Below, piece after piece: positions 50,345-60,268 of a stretch of DNA of 64,000 nucleotides. A program made the position numbers and the translations under genes. Position 1 is the stretch's first letter, and each line of letters opens with the position of its first letter. The DNA comes from Sepiola atlantica. Lineage: Eukaryota > Mollusca > Cephalopoda > Sepiida > Sepiolidae. The stretch spans positions 12,316,596-12,380,595 of the forward strand of contig OY744551.1 of NCBI GenBank assembly GCA_963556195.1, given 5' to 3'. Under the pieces are notes generated by a model. It was given only the letters and a program-made list of their open reading frames with translations, made no database searches and was not told where the DNA came from.

Positions 50345-51186
50345 ATATGTATAACTATTTTTAAAATTATTTTACGTACATAAAAGTAATTTATGGACAC
50401 GTGTTTGTGGCTCTCAGCCGTCATCAGCATCAGGATCGAACCTTCGATTATATTGTCTGTAGTCTGAAGTTTTACCACCAGAACATGACACCTTGAACGG
50501 ACTATGTACGATTTTTTTATCGCCGTAATATATTAAATAACGTAGTTTGTTATTTTGTTCACTTGTGATAGAAACAGCGTTGTTTTTTTTTTGTATTTTC
50601 CGCTTCCTAAGCGGTAAGGAATATGCAACAAGAATAGAAAATGCCTAATCCAAAGAGAAGAGCTTACAAATCTCTGAAAAAGTTCACCGTTGAAGACGTC
50701 ATGAAAATTGTAGCAGCAACTTTAAAAGTTGTAAATTCAGCAAAGATTGGCGTCTAAAAATTGTAAAATGCGTTGAATTGTATAGAAGTACAAACCATTA
50801 AAGGCTCAAGCAATCCCGTTGAAGGAGGTTGCAATGTAAAGGTTGTGTATTAAAAACTGTTACTACAATTTTCATGACGCCTTCAAGGTGAACTTTTTCA
50901 TATATTTTCAACTTCTTCTCTTTGCATTGAACATTTTCTATACTTTCTATATTTGTATTTATCTTATTTTATATTTATATCTTTTACAATTATGACTTCT
51001 AATAATTCCATTACCAATTTATCTCTTTGTATTCCTCTTAGAAGAAGATTCCATTCTTTTAAAAACCATGGTTTAAGGAAGGAAAATAAATCTATTTTAT
51101 TTATGACACCTAGTTCTGTACAACTGAGGGTGTAATAAATTTTTCATTTTTCAATATTTATTCTCATGTTTTACTTCTCTCTCTCT

Positions 51187-51257
<71 letters not shown>

Positions 51258-54200
51258 AATAATACTTACTATTGTTATTCATGTTTCGTCCATATAAACT
51301 AATCAGTGTGGATATGTATTGGTTACTACCGGTCGTTTTGTTCGAACACTAAACTAAAGTGATCTTTTACTTCCATCCAACTTTTTCGTCCGCTGATATA
51401 ACCTTCTACCAGGGAAAATACAAAAAATATATTTAAAGTTCTATAGAGTGTATAAAATGCTGATAAAGGGAGCGAACTCGGAAATATTTCCATAGTTAGA
51501 AGCTTTTCTTATTTTCTTACAGAGCGCTATATCTTTGAATTGAATAATTACATTTTTTGGAATAAAAAATATCTTTAATTCTGAAAATGTAATTCATTGG
51601 AAATATTAACTCACGTACCTTTTTCTTTTAGTTATTTATAGAAAACTTTCGGTTCTTTTTTCTCTTCAGTTCGGTAACAATGGCGTGATGGGCTCCGACA
51701 TGGGAAAAGGTGACTCCAACTATGATGTAAGTAACCATTATATTTACTAAATATATCTTTTCTGTACTTTTTTTAAATGTTATTTTCTGAAAGACTTTTA
51801 TTAATTTTAACTATATTACAAAGTGTATGATTTTATGGATTATCAAAATAACACCCTCGACGATTTTATTGGCTAGTATACCGAGATGTAGGGGAGAGCG
51901 CCCTCATCTCTCTATATTGATTTATTTACACTTATTCTTTATTTGTACATCTATAATCGTGCACTCAGTTGACCAGTCGTGCAAGTGAGAAGTGTAAATA
52001 CTGCATTTAATCAGTACTATTCAATGGAATTTCAGAGGAGCACTCTGTATTACAGCTTCAACGAGACAATTAATTATTCTCAAACAGCGAGCTCTCCCTA
52101 TTAATGGAGGACTGCGCTTAGTGTTTGGCAAGAAGGCATTCAGTGCCAATTTCAAAATCTTTGCTATGACATAGTCGAAGATTACATCTCGGTCTCTTGG
52201 TCGAGTAGCAGAACACTCTAAGGATTTCATAGAAGTGTGTTGTGGTTGCTATAGAAACCTCGAGATATATGATACTGGCAGGGTTGGGAAATGTTAATGG
52301 ATAAATACCGATAATGGATTGATAGACTTATCCAGAAGCGACCATTCTTGGCATGAATATACCTCATGTCATCGTGAAAGATATCATTGAAACTATCGCA
52401 GATGAAATCAACTCTGAACATTCTCATGTTATTCTCGCCGCAGAAACCTATGACAAAAAATAGCTATATAATTACAAATCAATATATATGTACAAATCTA
52501 TATAATTACAAATCAATATAATTACAAATCAATATAATTACAAATCGATATATATATACAAATCGATATAATTACAAATCAATATAATTACAAATCGATA
52601 TAATTACAAATCAATATATATACAAATCGATATAATTACAAATCAATATATATATACAAATCGATATAATTACAAATCAATATAATTACAAATCAATATA
52701 TATACAAATCGATATAATTACAAATCAATATAATTACAAATCGATATAATTACAAATCAATATATATATACAAATCGATATAATTACAAATCAATATATA
52801 TACAAATCGATATAATTACAAATCAATATATATACAAATCGATATAATTACAAATCAATATATATGTACAAATCGATATAATTACAAATCAATATAATTA
52901 CAAATCGATATAATTACAAATCAATATAATTACAAATCAATATAATTACAAATCGATATAATTACAAATCAATATAATTACAAATCAATATAATTACAAA
53001 TCGATATAATTACAAATCAATTTAATTACAAATCGATATAATTACAAATCAATATAATTACAAATCGATATAATTACACATCGATATAATTAAAAAGCTA
53101 ATGAAAAAAATTAGAGAACTTTGATCATGTCACCTGTGTTTTAGAAATTATTTTAAAATCTGCTTGGAAATTGAAACGCACATTTCCTTTCTTACACCAG
53201 TCTTCTCAACCGACGGTATACAATTGTTTCATGGACCGAATCAAATAACTACTACGCAAGCTTCGTATTTCGTTATTCACATAACATTCCCCGGTAAATA
53301 TGCTAAACAAAGTTCTAATTCACATAACACTTCCCGGTTAACATGCTAAATAAGGTTCTAATTCACATAACATTCCCGGATAAATATGCTAAATAAAATT
53401 TTAATTTTTGGAAAATACTTACTTGTTCTGCTAAAAAAAGGTAACCAAATTTATGGAAAAAAATCCAGTATTGTTATTATTATTTAAAAAATGATATTTT
53501 TTTCTTTTGATGCCTCCAGAGCTGCCATTTATTTTAGCATATCAAAGGCTGTAAACACTTTTGATGCACATAATGAATTCCTATTTAGTGAAATGATTAT
53601 GGCGACAGAAATTTAACAATTTGAGTATCTTAAAGAATAATGAAAAAAAAATACTGGATTGTTTTGCGTAACATTTGGTACGCGGTTTTTTATCACCATA
53701 ACAAGTATGTATTTCATAAAACAAGAATTTTATCTAAGGTATTTACCGGAGGGAGGTATGTTGGGAAGCACATGTATTCTATATATTTTTTATACGCTAT
53801 AAATTATTTACTTTACAGAACTACATGCAATGGAGGTACATGAACACCTTCAACAGGATTATGCCCTTCATGGAGAGGACTCTGAGCATGCGCAACGGTG
53901 GAAGCCAATTCTTCATGGGTGACCAGGTAAGATATTTCTCTTTAGACAAGGCATGAATCCACTTAATGTAAGGAACTAAACTAATACTACTTCAAGGTCA
54001 AAAACAAGCCAACAATAAGTGTTAGATGGATAGATTCCAACCCAGATACAGCAATTATTCCCCCTTTGCCAGTAACATCGCTTATGGAATGTGATGGCTA
54101 AATGACAATATAAAGGGAAACGAGAGTTATGAAGGCTACCGAAAGTCCACTTTCCACTCTCTTCGAGTTTCTTTTGACTGTCAACTTGGTTTTGTACATT

Positions 54201-54800
54201 TCGTTTTTATTACTTAGACGAATTAATGTGTCAAACCTGTGCCTTTGAGGAAATGGGTTAAGTTTTTCCATGGGTGATCAGGTAAGATATCACAATACAT
54301 ATCTCACGATATGTGTTGATTATCAGCTTGAATTATGAATTGTTTCTTACTAAGATGTACACATTATTGTACTCAAATTCATTCAAAAGTAAGGCTTCAT
54401 ATATATATATATATATATATAATATTTTTTAAATAACCTACAGACACCATTGTTTCATGCTTATAAAATCTTTAGTATATGAGATGCTGATTACTGCGGT
54501 TCGATTTAATTTTCATATTACGGTGATTAGTTTAACATGTTATTCGTGCATGCTTATGTCGTGACGTATATATGTACATAGGTAGTATACTTGTAAATAA
54601 GAAATAATATTAAATTATGTTTTTCTTTTTTGCAGATGATGTGGTGTGACATGATGTGCTATTGTTGTATGGAGAACCCTTACATGGAGAACCAGTCCAT
54701 GTTCAGCAATTACCCCAAACTGATGTCTCTCTACAAACGTGTGTCCTCTCATCCCAAGATCTGTGGATACCTTAAGAGCCGTTCCAACACCAACTGGTAA
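42943..54800 (+). CDS. S-crystallin gene 2 (six coding exons)
   Basis: Tandem paralogue of the S-crystallin at 2839-17149, with the same exon lengths (133, 96, 116, 57, 108, 165 nt), phases and 224-residue product. Exons are 42943-43075, 46124-46219, 48930-49045, 51670-51726, 53819-53926 and 54636-54800. The predicted protein differs by T50C, V51L, N59G, N164Q, S195N, A201S and A214G (about 97% identity). It keeps the Tyr7/Tyr8 site, Arg14, Asp175 and all 31 Met. No frameshift or stop is seen and the promoter is intact, so it is probably expressed in lens. Introns are shorter than in gene 1 apart from introns 1 (similar) and 3 (longer), and their repeat content differs. Confidence 0.93.
43100..43152 (+). 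repeat. (TA)n array, gene 2 intron 1
   Basis: Starts 25 bp after the exon 1 donor. Other arrays in the intron: 43425-43584 (with (CA)n), 43822-43884, 44126-44166, 44607-44645, 44746-44791 and 45770-45822. Confidence 0.95.
43165..43330 (-). repeat. Retrozyme-like repeat copy
   Basis: Minus strand CTGATTA ... GAAAC with a CCCACG segment before the core, then GTTATTGTTAGCG on the plus side. Related to the copy at 43910-44120. One core base is changed. Confidence 0.45.
43636..43832. mobile_element. Near-perfect 197-bp palindrome (foldback element)
   Basis: Arms of about 95 bp meet at GAACGTCTTC/AAAGACGTTC with only about 3 unpaired bases, and end TGTGTGAAAAG.../...CTTTTCACACA. RNA from either strand would form a long hairpin. 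The open frames on both strands are by-products of the palindrome. In gene 2 intron 1, next to (CA)n(TA)n. Confidence 0.75.
43910..44120 (-). repeat. Retrozyme-like repeat copy
   Basis: Minus strand CTGATGA followed almost at once by GTAAC, so stem II is deleted and GAAAC is altered. The rest (GATCCGAACCCTCGAT, CATTGTTAGCGATAAATG) matches 43165-43330. Gene 2 intron 1. Confidence 0.45.
44449..44580. repeat. PLE-tail repeats with decayed hammerheads
   Basis: Two copies of the 10495-10550 motif in opposite orientations. The plus copy (44526-44580) has CTGACGG and GAAAA with the TGTGTAGCTT cleavage region; the minus copy (44449-44503) has CTGACGA but a changed GAA region. Neither keeps every core base. 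Confidence 0.55.
44796..44950 (+). mobile_element. PLE C-terminal coding remnant
   Basis: Frame 44807-44950 reads [16 protein letters not shown], then [19 protein letters not shown], the extreme C-terminus of a Penelope-like GIY-YIG protein, with its stop. The upstream part is lost in (TA)n. It lies in gene 2 intron 1. A tandemly duplicated AT-rich tail (45060-45440) follows. Confidence 0.72.
45060..45440 (+). repeat. ~190-bp tandem duplication
   Basis: Two units share TGTCGC.AAACTTTAATT, AAATCTTCGTCCT.AATTTT and AATCGTGAACGC.CGAAT. Follows the PLE remnant and may be its 3' tail. Confidence 0.65.
46124..46219 (+). CDS. S-crystallin gene 2, exon 2
   Basis: Residues 45-76 plus one base. [15 protein letters not shown] replaces the [15 protein letters not shown] of gene 1, adding a Cys. 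Acceptor follows a long T-rich tract; donor GTGAGT. Confidence 0.93.
46415..46790 (+). repeat. 152-bp tandem repeat x 2.4
   Basis: AATGTTGTTTTAATCTCTAT recurs at 46447, 46599, 46751, with TTTCCGATTCCCGATTCCGA between. Gene 2 intron 2. Confidence 0.75.
47055..47260 (+). mobile_element. LINE ORF2 C-terminal fragment
   Basis: One frame reads [20 protein letters not shown], then [20 protein letters not shown] and KTMEH, the zinc-binding C-terminal region of a non-LTR retrotransposon RT protein (RTE/jockey-like). It lies in gene 2 intron 2. The opposite-strand open frame here is a shadow. Confidence 0.65.
47575..47670. repeat. Perfect 42-bp inverted repeat, 12-nt spacer
   Basis: Arms 47575-47616 and 47629-47670 are exactly complementary (starting ATAAATGTATTTCGATTATA). 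AT-rich, in gene 2 intron 2. Confidence 0.85.
47832..48700 (+). mobile_element. Hammerhead-bearing non-autonomous element, copy 2
   Basis: Inverted relative to 34490-35505. Carries three AGCTCAGCGTTGGAT-type blocks with C-rich tracts and the best-preserved hammerhead-like motif of this family at 48557-48623, just before (TA)n. Lies in gene 2 intron 2, ending about 230 bp before exon 3. Confidence 0.6.
48557..48623 (+). ncRNA. Hammerhead-like motif (GATAAC family)
   Basis: Stem I TCTGC/GCAGA, CTGATGA, a long stem II (CAGCTC/GAGCTG plus GA/TC), GATAAC where GAAAC is expected, stem III ACAT/GTGT, and GTA before GCAGA. It fits a type I hammerhead except for one extra U in the GAA. All five copies in the window keep GATAAC, so the insertion is old. 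Confidence 0.5.
48930..49045 (+). CDS. S-crystallin gene 2, exon 3
   Basis: Residues 77-115, protein identical to gene 1. The 60 bp before the acceptor are also clearly homologous to gene 1 intron 2. Confidence 0.93.
49120..49300 (+). mobile_element. tRNA-derived SINE, second family
   Basis: A-box-like TGACTAAGTGATTAACG and B box AGTTCGAATCC, about 50 bp apart; followed by CCCTCACCTGCCATTGTGTC. Sits just after exon 3 of gene 2. Confidence 0.55.
49937..49995 (+). repeat. (TA)n array, gene 2 intron 3
   Basis: Also 50217-50280 and 50303-50341 here; a (GA)n tract is at 49730-49803; (CT)n(TA)n at 51179-51251; 48654-48693 in intron 2; 54397-54420 in intron 5. Confidence 0.95.
50385..50480 (-). 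repeat. Single retrozyme-like repeat with decayed hammerhead
   Basis: Minus strand: CTGATGA, stem II GGCT/AGCC, CAAAC in place of GAAAC, palindromic stem III ACACGTGT and a GTC cleavage site. The G-to-C change should kill it. A tRNA-like GATCGAACC box follows. In gene 2 intron 3. Confidence 0.5.
51270..51370 (-). repeat. Single retrozyme-like repeat with decayed hammerhead
   Basis: Minus strand: CTGATTA (one core change), stem II GTTT/GGAC, GAAAC. Shares the following ACTACCGGTCG and GTTCGAAC blocks with the tandem retrozymes. In gene 2 intron 4, next to a (CT)(TA) array. Confidence 0.5.
51670..51726 (+). CDS. S-crystallin gene 2, exon 4 (inserted peptide)
   Basis: 57-nt phase-0 exon for residues 116-134, same protein as gene 1; differences are synonymous. 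Donor GTAAGT. Confidence 0.92.
52478..53090 (+). repeat. 16-bp minisatellite
   Basis: About 35 copies of AATCRATATAATTACA with occasional TATATATACA variants, in gene 2 intron 4. No ORF. Confidence 0.88.
53819..53926 (+). CDS. S-crystallin gene 2, exon 5
   Basis: Residues 135-170, with Gln at 164 where gene 1 has Asn. A partial copy of its 3' end with the donor lies about 350 bp downstream (54262-54290). Confidence 0.93.
54262..54290 (+). pseudogene. Partial duplicate of exon 5 end plus donor
   Basis: Reads CCATGGGTGATCAG then GTAAGATAT, nearly the same as the end of gene 2 exon 5 and its donor at 53908-53935. Upstream similarity fades quickly. Probably a small intronic duplication; it supplies a decoy 5' splice site. 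Confidence 0.6.
54636..54800 (+). CDS. S-crystallin gene 2, exon 6 and stop
   Basis: Residues 171-224 and TAA. Preceded by a T-rich tract and TGCAG. The 3' UTR has an ATTAAA at 54975-54980 that could be the poly(A) signal; no AATAAA is near. Confidence 0.93.
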   Translation: MMWCDMMCYCCMENPYMENQSMFSNYPKLMSLYKRVSSHPKICGYLKSRSNTNW

Positions 54801-55704
54801 ACCAATTATTTTTGACGAAGGTGAATAGAGTCTTTTTTAATATTTCGATCTATATTTCTAAATGCCACTTTTCGTTTCATGTTTACTTCAGTCGAAGTTC
54901 TCATAAATCAAGGGGCACTTTCATGGGCTTAACTCTTAATCTCTATATGAAATGCATAGATATTCGAATACCCCATTAAAGTTCTCCATTACCTGTCACA
55001 CGTTGAGTTATTTAAAAAATTAAGAACATTAATTTTCCTCTTTCCAATTGACCAGTAAACTCTATTATAGTATATGTTTCTTGTGGTCTCTTTTTCTTAC
55101 CGGATTCCAGGCCAATAATTCATCTAGTCTGGTGTATTATCTTGCTAAGTGTTGTTAGCTGAGGTAACATTACTTGTAGAAGCAGCACCATTCCTTGTGT
55201 AATCCAGTATATAGCCGTTTCGAGGGGATCTTACTAAATCTAAATGTTAATTATGTTTCTCTAAAGAAATAATGTTTAGAGTATCTATATAAACAATTAA
55301 AGTGTATTGATATGTACAATTCTGAAAATACAATTAAATTGGTCCCGAATCTCAACGTGCCCCTTCCAAAACATAAAGCTAGAGAAAGACCTCAGGACCC
55401 CTTTAACATTCAACAAGTGTTATTCATATATATAATATTCCTCAGGGAAGACAATGGAAGTGGGCGCCAATCTCTACGTGTTCACTTGATGCAACTATAG
55501 AGACAGAACTCCGCTTAAATCTTCAATTATGTTAATTCCCTGGAAACGTTTGGTGTGTCTCGAGGTAGTTAAATACTATTCAAACAAATTCATCTGTAAA
55601 AAATAATTATAAAAACGTAAAATTCTGTTATGGAGTAGAAGGGCCGGTTTCGTATCTAATCCAAGGCAACGCTGGGACCTCCTGCTTGTTTCGTAATACG
55701 TGGA

Positions 55705-55920
55705 GAAATCGAAAAGTCGGGTATGGTTGACCACATATGGAAAGAAAAAAGAAACCATCTACTTTTATGGGATGAAGTAAAAATTATAGATAGAGAAGAA
55801 CGGTGAAGAGTAAGACGACTCAAAGAAGCAGCACATATGTTAGGCGACAATGACTTACTAAGCAGACTTAGTATAGAATTCAATACAATATGGGAACCTA
55901 TAATTATAAATAATAGATAA
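55705..55920 (+). mobile_element. Retroelement C-terminal remnant
   Basis: Frame with one TGA reads MVDHIWKEKRNHLLLWDEVK, IIDREER, then RLKEAAHMLGDNDLLSRLS and NTIWEP, ending at TAA 55918-55920. The His, WDEVK and RLKEA pattern resembles the tail of GIY-YIG retroelement endonucleases. Family assignment is from pattern only. Confidence 0.5.
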
Positions 55921-55984
55921 GTAGTGATCTATAGTGATAAGTAGTTAGATCAAAAACAAGAATAGGTTCAACGCTCCCAAAATT

Positions 55985-56345
55985 CATACTAGAATTGTCC
56001 TCAAGGACACGTGGTGCAGTGGATATAGAACTAAGTACAATTCAGTTCTTAGTGACAGTCATCTGAAGGTTAATGGTTAAATCCTCAGATAGATGCGGGC
56101 GATACTAAGAATTGCGAATTACTGAAGAATTCTTCCCAGTAATGGCAGATGGAACGATTAGATAAAGGGTTCAGTTCGAAATTCTGTCCCGAGTTCGACA
56201 TAAAGATTCCCGAGTTCAACAAAGTACACCTGAAGAAAATCGGATGTTATATCGGCCGAAACGTTGTGATAAAAACACCCAAGATGAGAACAGTAGTCCG
56301 AATATACCAAATTCTACGAATTAACAACCCTAATCTAAAAAATTC
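55985..56345 (+). mobile_element. SINE copy (same family as 20545)
   Basis: Head has ACGTGGTGCAGTGGATA and GGTTAAATCCTC boxes; body has AGTTCGAAATTCTG and, at 56226-56272, CTGAAGA, a short stem, CCGAAACGTTGTGAT. This is the copy whose GAAAC is intact. The open frame across it is incidental. Confidence 0.68.
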
Positions 56346-56689
56346 CGAAACGAAACCATAGTGTATTCCTGCGTTTTCTCCTAATGCAAGCCTCTACTTG
56401 TATAAGTCAGATATGCCCTCGGCTCTAGCAAAAAATAACATATGCCTGTCATGCATAATCTTTTACAGAAATTCTACGTACCTGGTCTAACTTGTTCTTG
56501 AACCAGTAGCTTTCAAGTTGACTTCATAAAAGGTCTGTCACGACTAATAATGGAGGTTCAATCAAAATTCATTATAATTTATGACAACTTTTCTATTTGT
56601 TATTGTATAAGAACAGTATGCATGAAAAGAATATATTCTAACTTAAGGAGATGGGTCCCATTGTAGTATTTGTATTATTCAGACTACTT

Positions 56690-56850
56690 CAAAAGTTCGT
56701 ATAAATTTCAGAGTTCGACATAAAGATTCCCAATTAAGTTTAAATGCAACCGAAAAAAAGTTAAATCGGCGAAAACTTTATGTAAATTGCCTCCAAGATG
56801 AGAACACTAGTCTGAATATTCCAAATAATAGAACTTATCAATTCTCATCT
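56690..56850 (+). mobile_element. SINE body fragment
   Basis: GAGTTCGACATAAAGATTCC, AAATCGGCGAAAACTTT and AGATGAGAACACTAGTCTGA match the body of the SINE at 55985; the head is missing. Confidence 0.55.
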
Positions 56851-57360
56851 AAAAAAAATGCGGACACCTGTAACACTTAACGCACAGATCGTTGAAGGGG
56901 CATATTAAACTGAATGCACGGAAATGTAATTTTGCAACGTGGAAGGGCGCGGCTTGACCTATATTTTAAAATCCTATTTAACCATGCGTCAGCATCAAGT
57001 AAGGTGTTGGGATCAGATCCCTACGTTGAGATTGACGAACTTCTTATTGCTCACCATACGAAATTCAGAATAAAGACCACTGTGGATCGCATCGTGGAAT
57101 GGAGTAACCTATGTTAGTTTATATAGAGATAGAAATATAAGGGAAATGTATGTCATACAAATAGTCAATGACATGAATTGATTCCCTCCTTTGATTAAGT
57201 AATAAAAGTGTGTTTTTTTTTACTTCAACCCTCTTTATTTGGGAATATTTTGGGGGCAGGTGTCTTTTACAAAAGATCGAATTTTCTTTATTTTGTACTG
57301 TTTATTAGTGATACTTTTACTTTACGAAAATGTCAATAAACGTCGGTGTATTTTATTACA

Positions 57361-57690
57361 AAGGAGGCGATAATACCCGAGAGAATGGACACATGACAAC
57401 ATAAGTACTGCAGTACTACCAAATGAGGAGATAATGCTTGGGTGATGGATTCATGACAACCGAACAGATACTACACTCGCTTAAAAAGAAGAAGAATGAA
57501 TCACTCGGAGAATGGTATCATGACTCTTAAACAGATACTACATGACGCCCTAAAAAGGAGGAGGTAATATCTGGGAGGATTGTATCATGACGAACTAACA
57601 TTGTACACTATCCCCCATTCAAATGGAAGAAGTAATGCTTGGGAGAATGGTCCCATGACAACAGATGATATACTGCACTATCTATTGAAT
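57361..57690 (+). repeat. ~65-bp minisatellite x 5
   Basis: GGAGGTAATGCTTGGGAGAA, then TGG...CATGACAAC..ACAGATACTACAC, five diverged copies. Confidence 0.7.
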
Positions 57691-57734
57691 TTATTATTTG
57701 AAGGAAGTACAATAATACGATTATGTTTCGGTAT

Positions 57735-57960
57735 TTATGAGATGATTTGATTGATTGATCTTATATCATTTGATGATTTGATTGATCTCTTATCTGATTT
57801 GATGATTTGATTGATCTTATATCATTTGATGATTTGATTGATTTTTTTATCTGATTTGATGATTTGATTGATTTGATTGATATTTTATTTGATTTGATTA
57901 TTTGATGATTTGATTGATTGATATTATATGATTGATGATTTTTGGATCATTTGGATCATT
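57735..57960 (+). repeat. TGATTTGAT minisatellite
   Basis: Irregular repeats of GATTTGATTGAT and CTTATATCATTTGAT. Confidence 0.8.
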
Positions 57961-58105
57961 TGAACTACTGTTCGCATCTGGTTTTTGATTCCATCACTTT
58001 TCAGTCGGTGTAATCTCCGACCTTCTGAAGTTTGACCATGTCGACCTCGGAAATATTTATGTTGAACTTCGAAACTTTTACGGAATTTCGAATGGACACC
58101 ACGAA
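57945..58105 (-). mobile_element. SINE body fragment (minus)
   Basis: Reverse complement carries CATTCGAAATTCCGT, AGAAGGTCGGAGATTACAC and GAACAGTAGTTCAAAT of the same family. Confidence 0.5.
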
Positions 58106-58234
58106 GTCAATTGTTTTCGTTCCGTCACTGTTTTTCGATCGTTGCATTTTATTACTGATTGTTTCGTTTTTTCAAATACAATCCGAATTTTGTTTAAAAA
58201 AAACACTTGACATTCGTTTAAAAAATAAGTTCAT

Positions 58235-58735
58235 GTGAAGAAGGTGAAGGTCAACGGCTCCGTAAAAGAACACGTGTGGTTTGTGTCAATCATCCAGGAA
58301 AACAGATTGAGGCGGATAATACCACTTTCATATACGGATGTTGGCAACTTACACGTGGACCCTCCTGTGAGTTCGTGTGGCAAGAACAAAATCAAACCTG
58401 TCAAAAAGTCGGACCAAGCTTATTCATACGAATTTATTTTGTATTATTAGAAAAAGAAGAAAGAAAAAAGAAGAAGAAGAAGAAGGAGAATAAGAAGAGT
58501 CGAAGAACATTAGAATGGGGGAGGTAATTGCGGGGAAATAGTTAACGACGCGGCCTGACGACGTGGATGTGCCAAGTTCAAATCCCGTCGGCCAATTTAT
58601 AAAGGTTACAAACCTTAACGTGGCTCACCTTGTGAGTACCTGATTCTATAAAGAACTGTGGAAGTTAATATCAACAACAACATCAAGCCGGTCCTAAAAG
58701 TCGTACGATATTAATTCATACAAATTTACGATAGG
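58235..58735 (+). mobile_element. Two SINE units, second family
   Basis: 58515-58735 has AGTTAACGACGCGGCCTGAC and B box AGTTCAAATCCCG, then CTTGTGAGTACCTGATTC and a TAATTCATACAAATTTACG tail. 58330-58445 repeats the tail region (CTCCTGTGAGTTCGTG ... ATTCATACGAATTTAT). An A-rich GAAGAA tract lies between them. Confidence 0.55.
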
Positions 58736-58986
58736 TTTTTAAATTTAAATGACATTAAACGGAAATGTATTTCTACTTAACGAGGGTGTTTAGATATAGT
58801 CTTTTGTGATCGTGTTGTTCTTGTGTTCTCTGAAAAAATAATTATTATTTTGTCTTTGAGACCGTCATTTACAGTTATGCTAATTCAATAAAGTACGTGA
58901 ACCTCATTTTTATATTTAAATCTTTGGAACCAACATGACATGTATGTTCTATGAAATATCTAATATCTTTTTTCTCTTTCCTGCAG

Positions 58987-59095
58987 TGTACCGTGATTAT
59001 TGAAACCTGACACCAATTACCCGCCAACTGCTGACCCTTTACCAGTAGACGTTGGTTAACCTGACCATCCTTGCTCTTCTGAAAAAGCAGTTTTG
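58987..59095 (+). pseudogene. Decayed S-crystallin/GST exon 6, copy B
   Basis: Follows TTTCCTGCAG. One frame gives RQLLTLYQ, a stop, then TLVNLTILALLKKQF, aligning with the [22 protein letters not shown] helix of real exon 6 and closer at its end to the LKK of GST. The first part is deleted relative to exon 6. AATAAA at 59220-59225 lies in a context shared with copy A. Position downstream of gene 2 mirrors copy A downstream of gene 1. Confidence 0.72.
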
Positions 59096-59735
59096 TTGAA
59101 CACAATTTAAATAGGATGAAAACATATTTTTAGAATATAAAATTTATTCGAAGTATTTCCTTACAGTATTTCGACAAAACAACAACAGATGTTACGTAGT
59201 TTAGAAATAATTTGATATAAATAAAATATTTGCTTTCAATCAAAATCTGAATTTATTTTCTGTTTTTATTTTTTTATTTTTCGTATTAGAAATGATTGTA
59301 AATTTATTTTAACACACATTGTATATACCGTATACATTTATCTTGTCAGTTTTTAAATTCAGACCTGAATAGTAATGGATCGGCCAAATTGATGTTTATT
59401 TTAATTACAAATCATGTTCGGAATTCATCACTCTGTTTTATTTTCCTGATATTTTAAGATTCCCATTGCCTTCATTACTTAAGTATTATATCCAACCTGA
59501 TAATTATTTCAATAATATTAACTTACAGAGATTCACCGTTTGCTACGAAATTAAAAAAAAAACAAAAGTGTGCCTACATTCATTTTAGACGTACTAATTC
59601 AAAAAATCAAATTTATTTTAAAAGTACACATTTCCATTTTAAACATAGATATCATATTGTGTGTTTGAATGTACAAATAACACAAATACTACAATATTCG
59701 CCGGACGAGAAGGAATACAATTTTATTATAACACA

Positions 59736-59837
<102 letters not shown>

Positions 59838-60095
59838 AAGTTTTAATAAACAGTGAAATAATGTTGCACGTACTGCCATTATTATCTATGAGGATTTTTG
59901 TTTTATGATTTATATTAAAGAGAGGAACAAAAACACAGGAGAAGGGAAACAAAGATGAATCACTTTGTAAACTTTTCTTCTTTCTCTGTGAGAATTTTTT
60001 CTTCTCCTTTTCCAAACGAATATTGAGAAACAAAAATTAAATAAAACTACCGAGACGTCTTTCAGCCGACACTCGTCAAGGTAATCGTCGACTAT

Positions 60096-60141
60096 GAAGG
60101 GGAATCACGATTAAAATTGTTTTTGATCGTGATTCCCCTTC
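60096..60141. repeat. 16-bp perfect hairpin
   Basis: GAAGGGGAATCACGAT at 60096-60111 and its exact complement at 60126-60141, separated by 14 nt. Upstream of the LINE fragment. Confidence 0.75.
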
Positions 60142-60268
60142 AAAAACAGCAGAAGACTACAACCAAGTGGCAATGTGTCACGGAAACCAAGAAAAATGTA
60201 TGTATGTTTTATGAGGACTTTTTAAAATTAAATATCATATCCGTTTTCCTCCTGAGATTCTCATGGGT

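Noticed and set aside
60035..60095. Hammerhead-like CTTGACGA ... GAAAG ... GTC on the minus strand
   Set aside because: The core has an extra U, stem II is only two pairs and I have one copy; too weak to claim.
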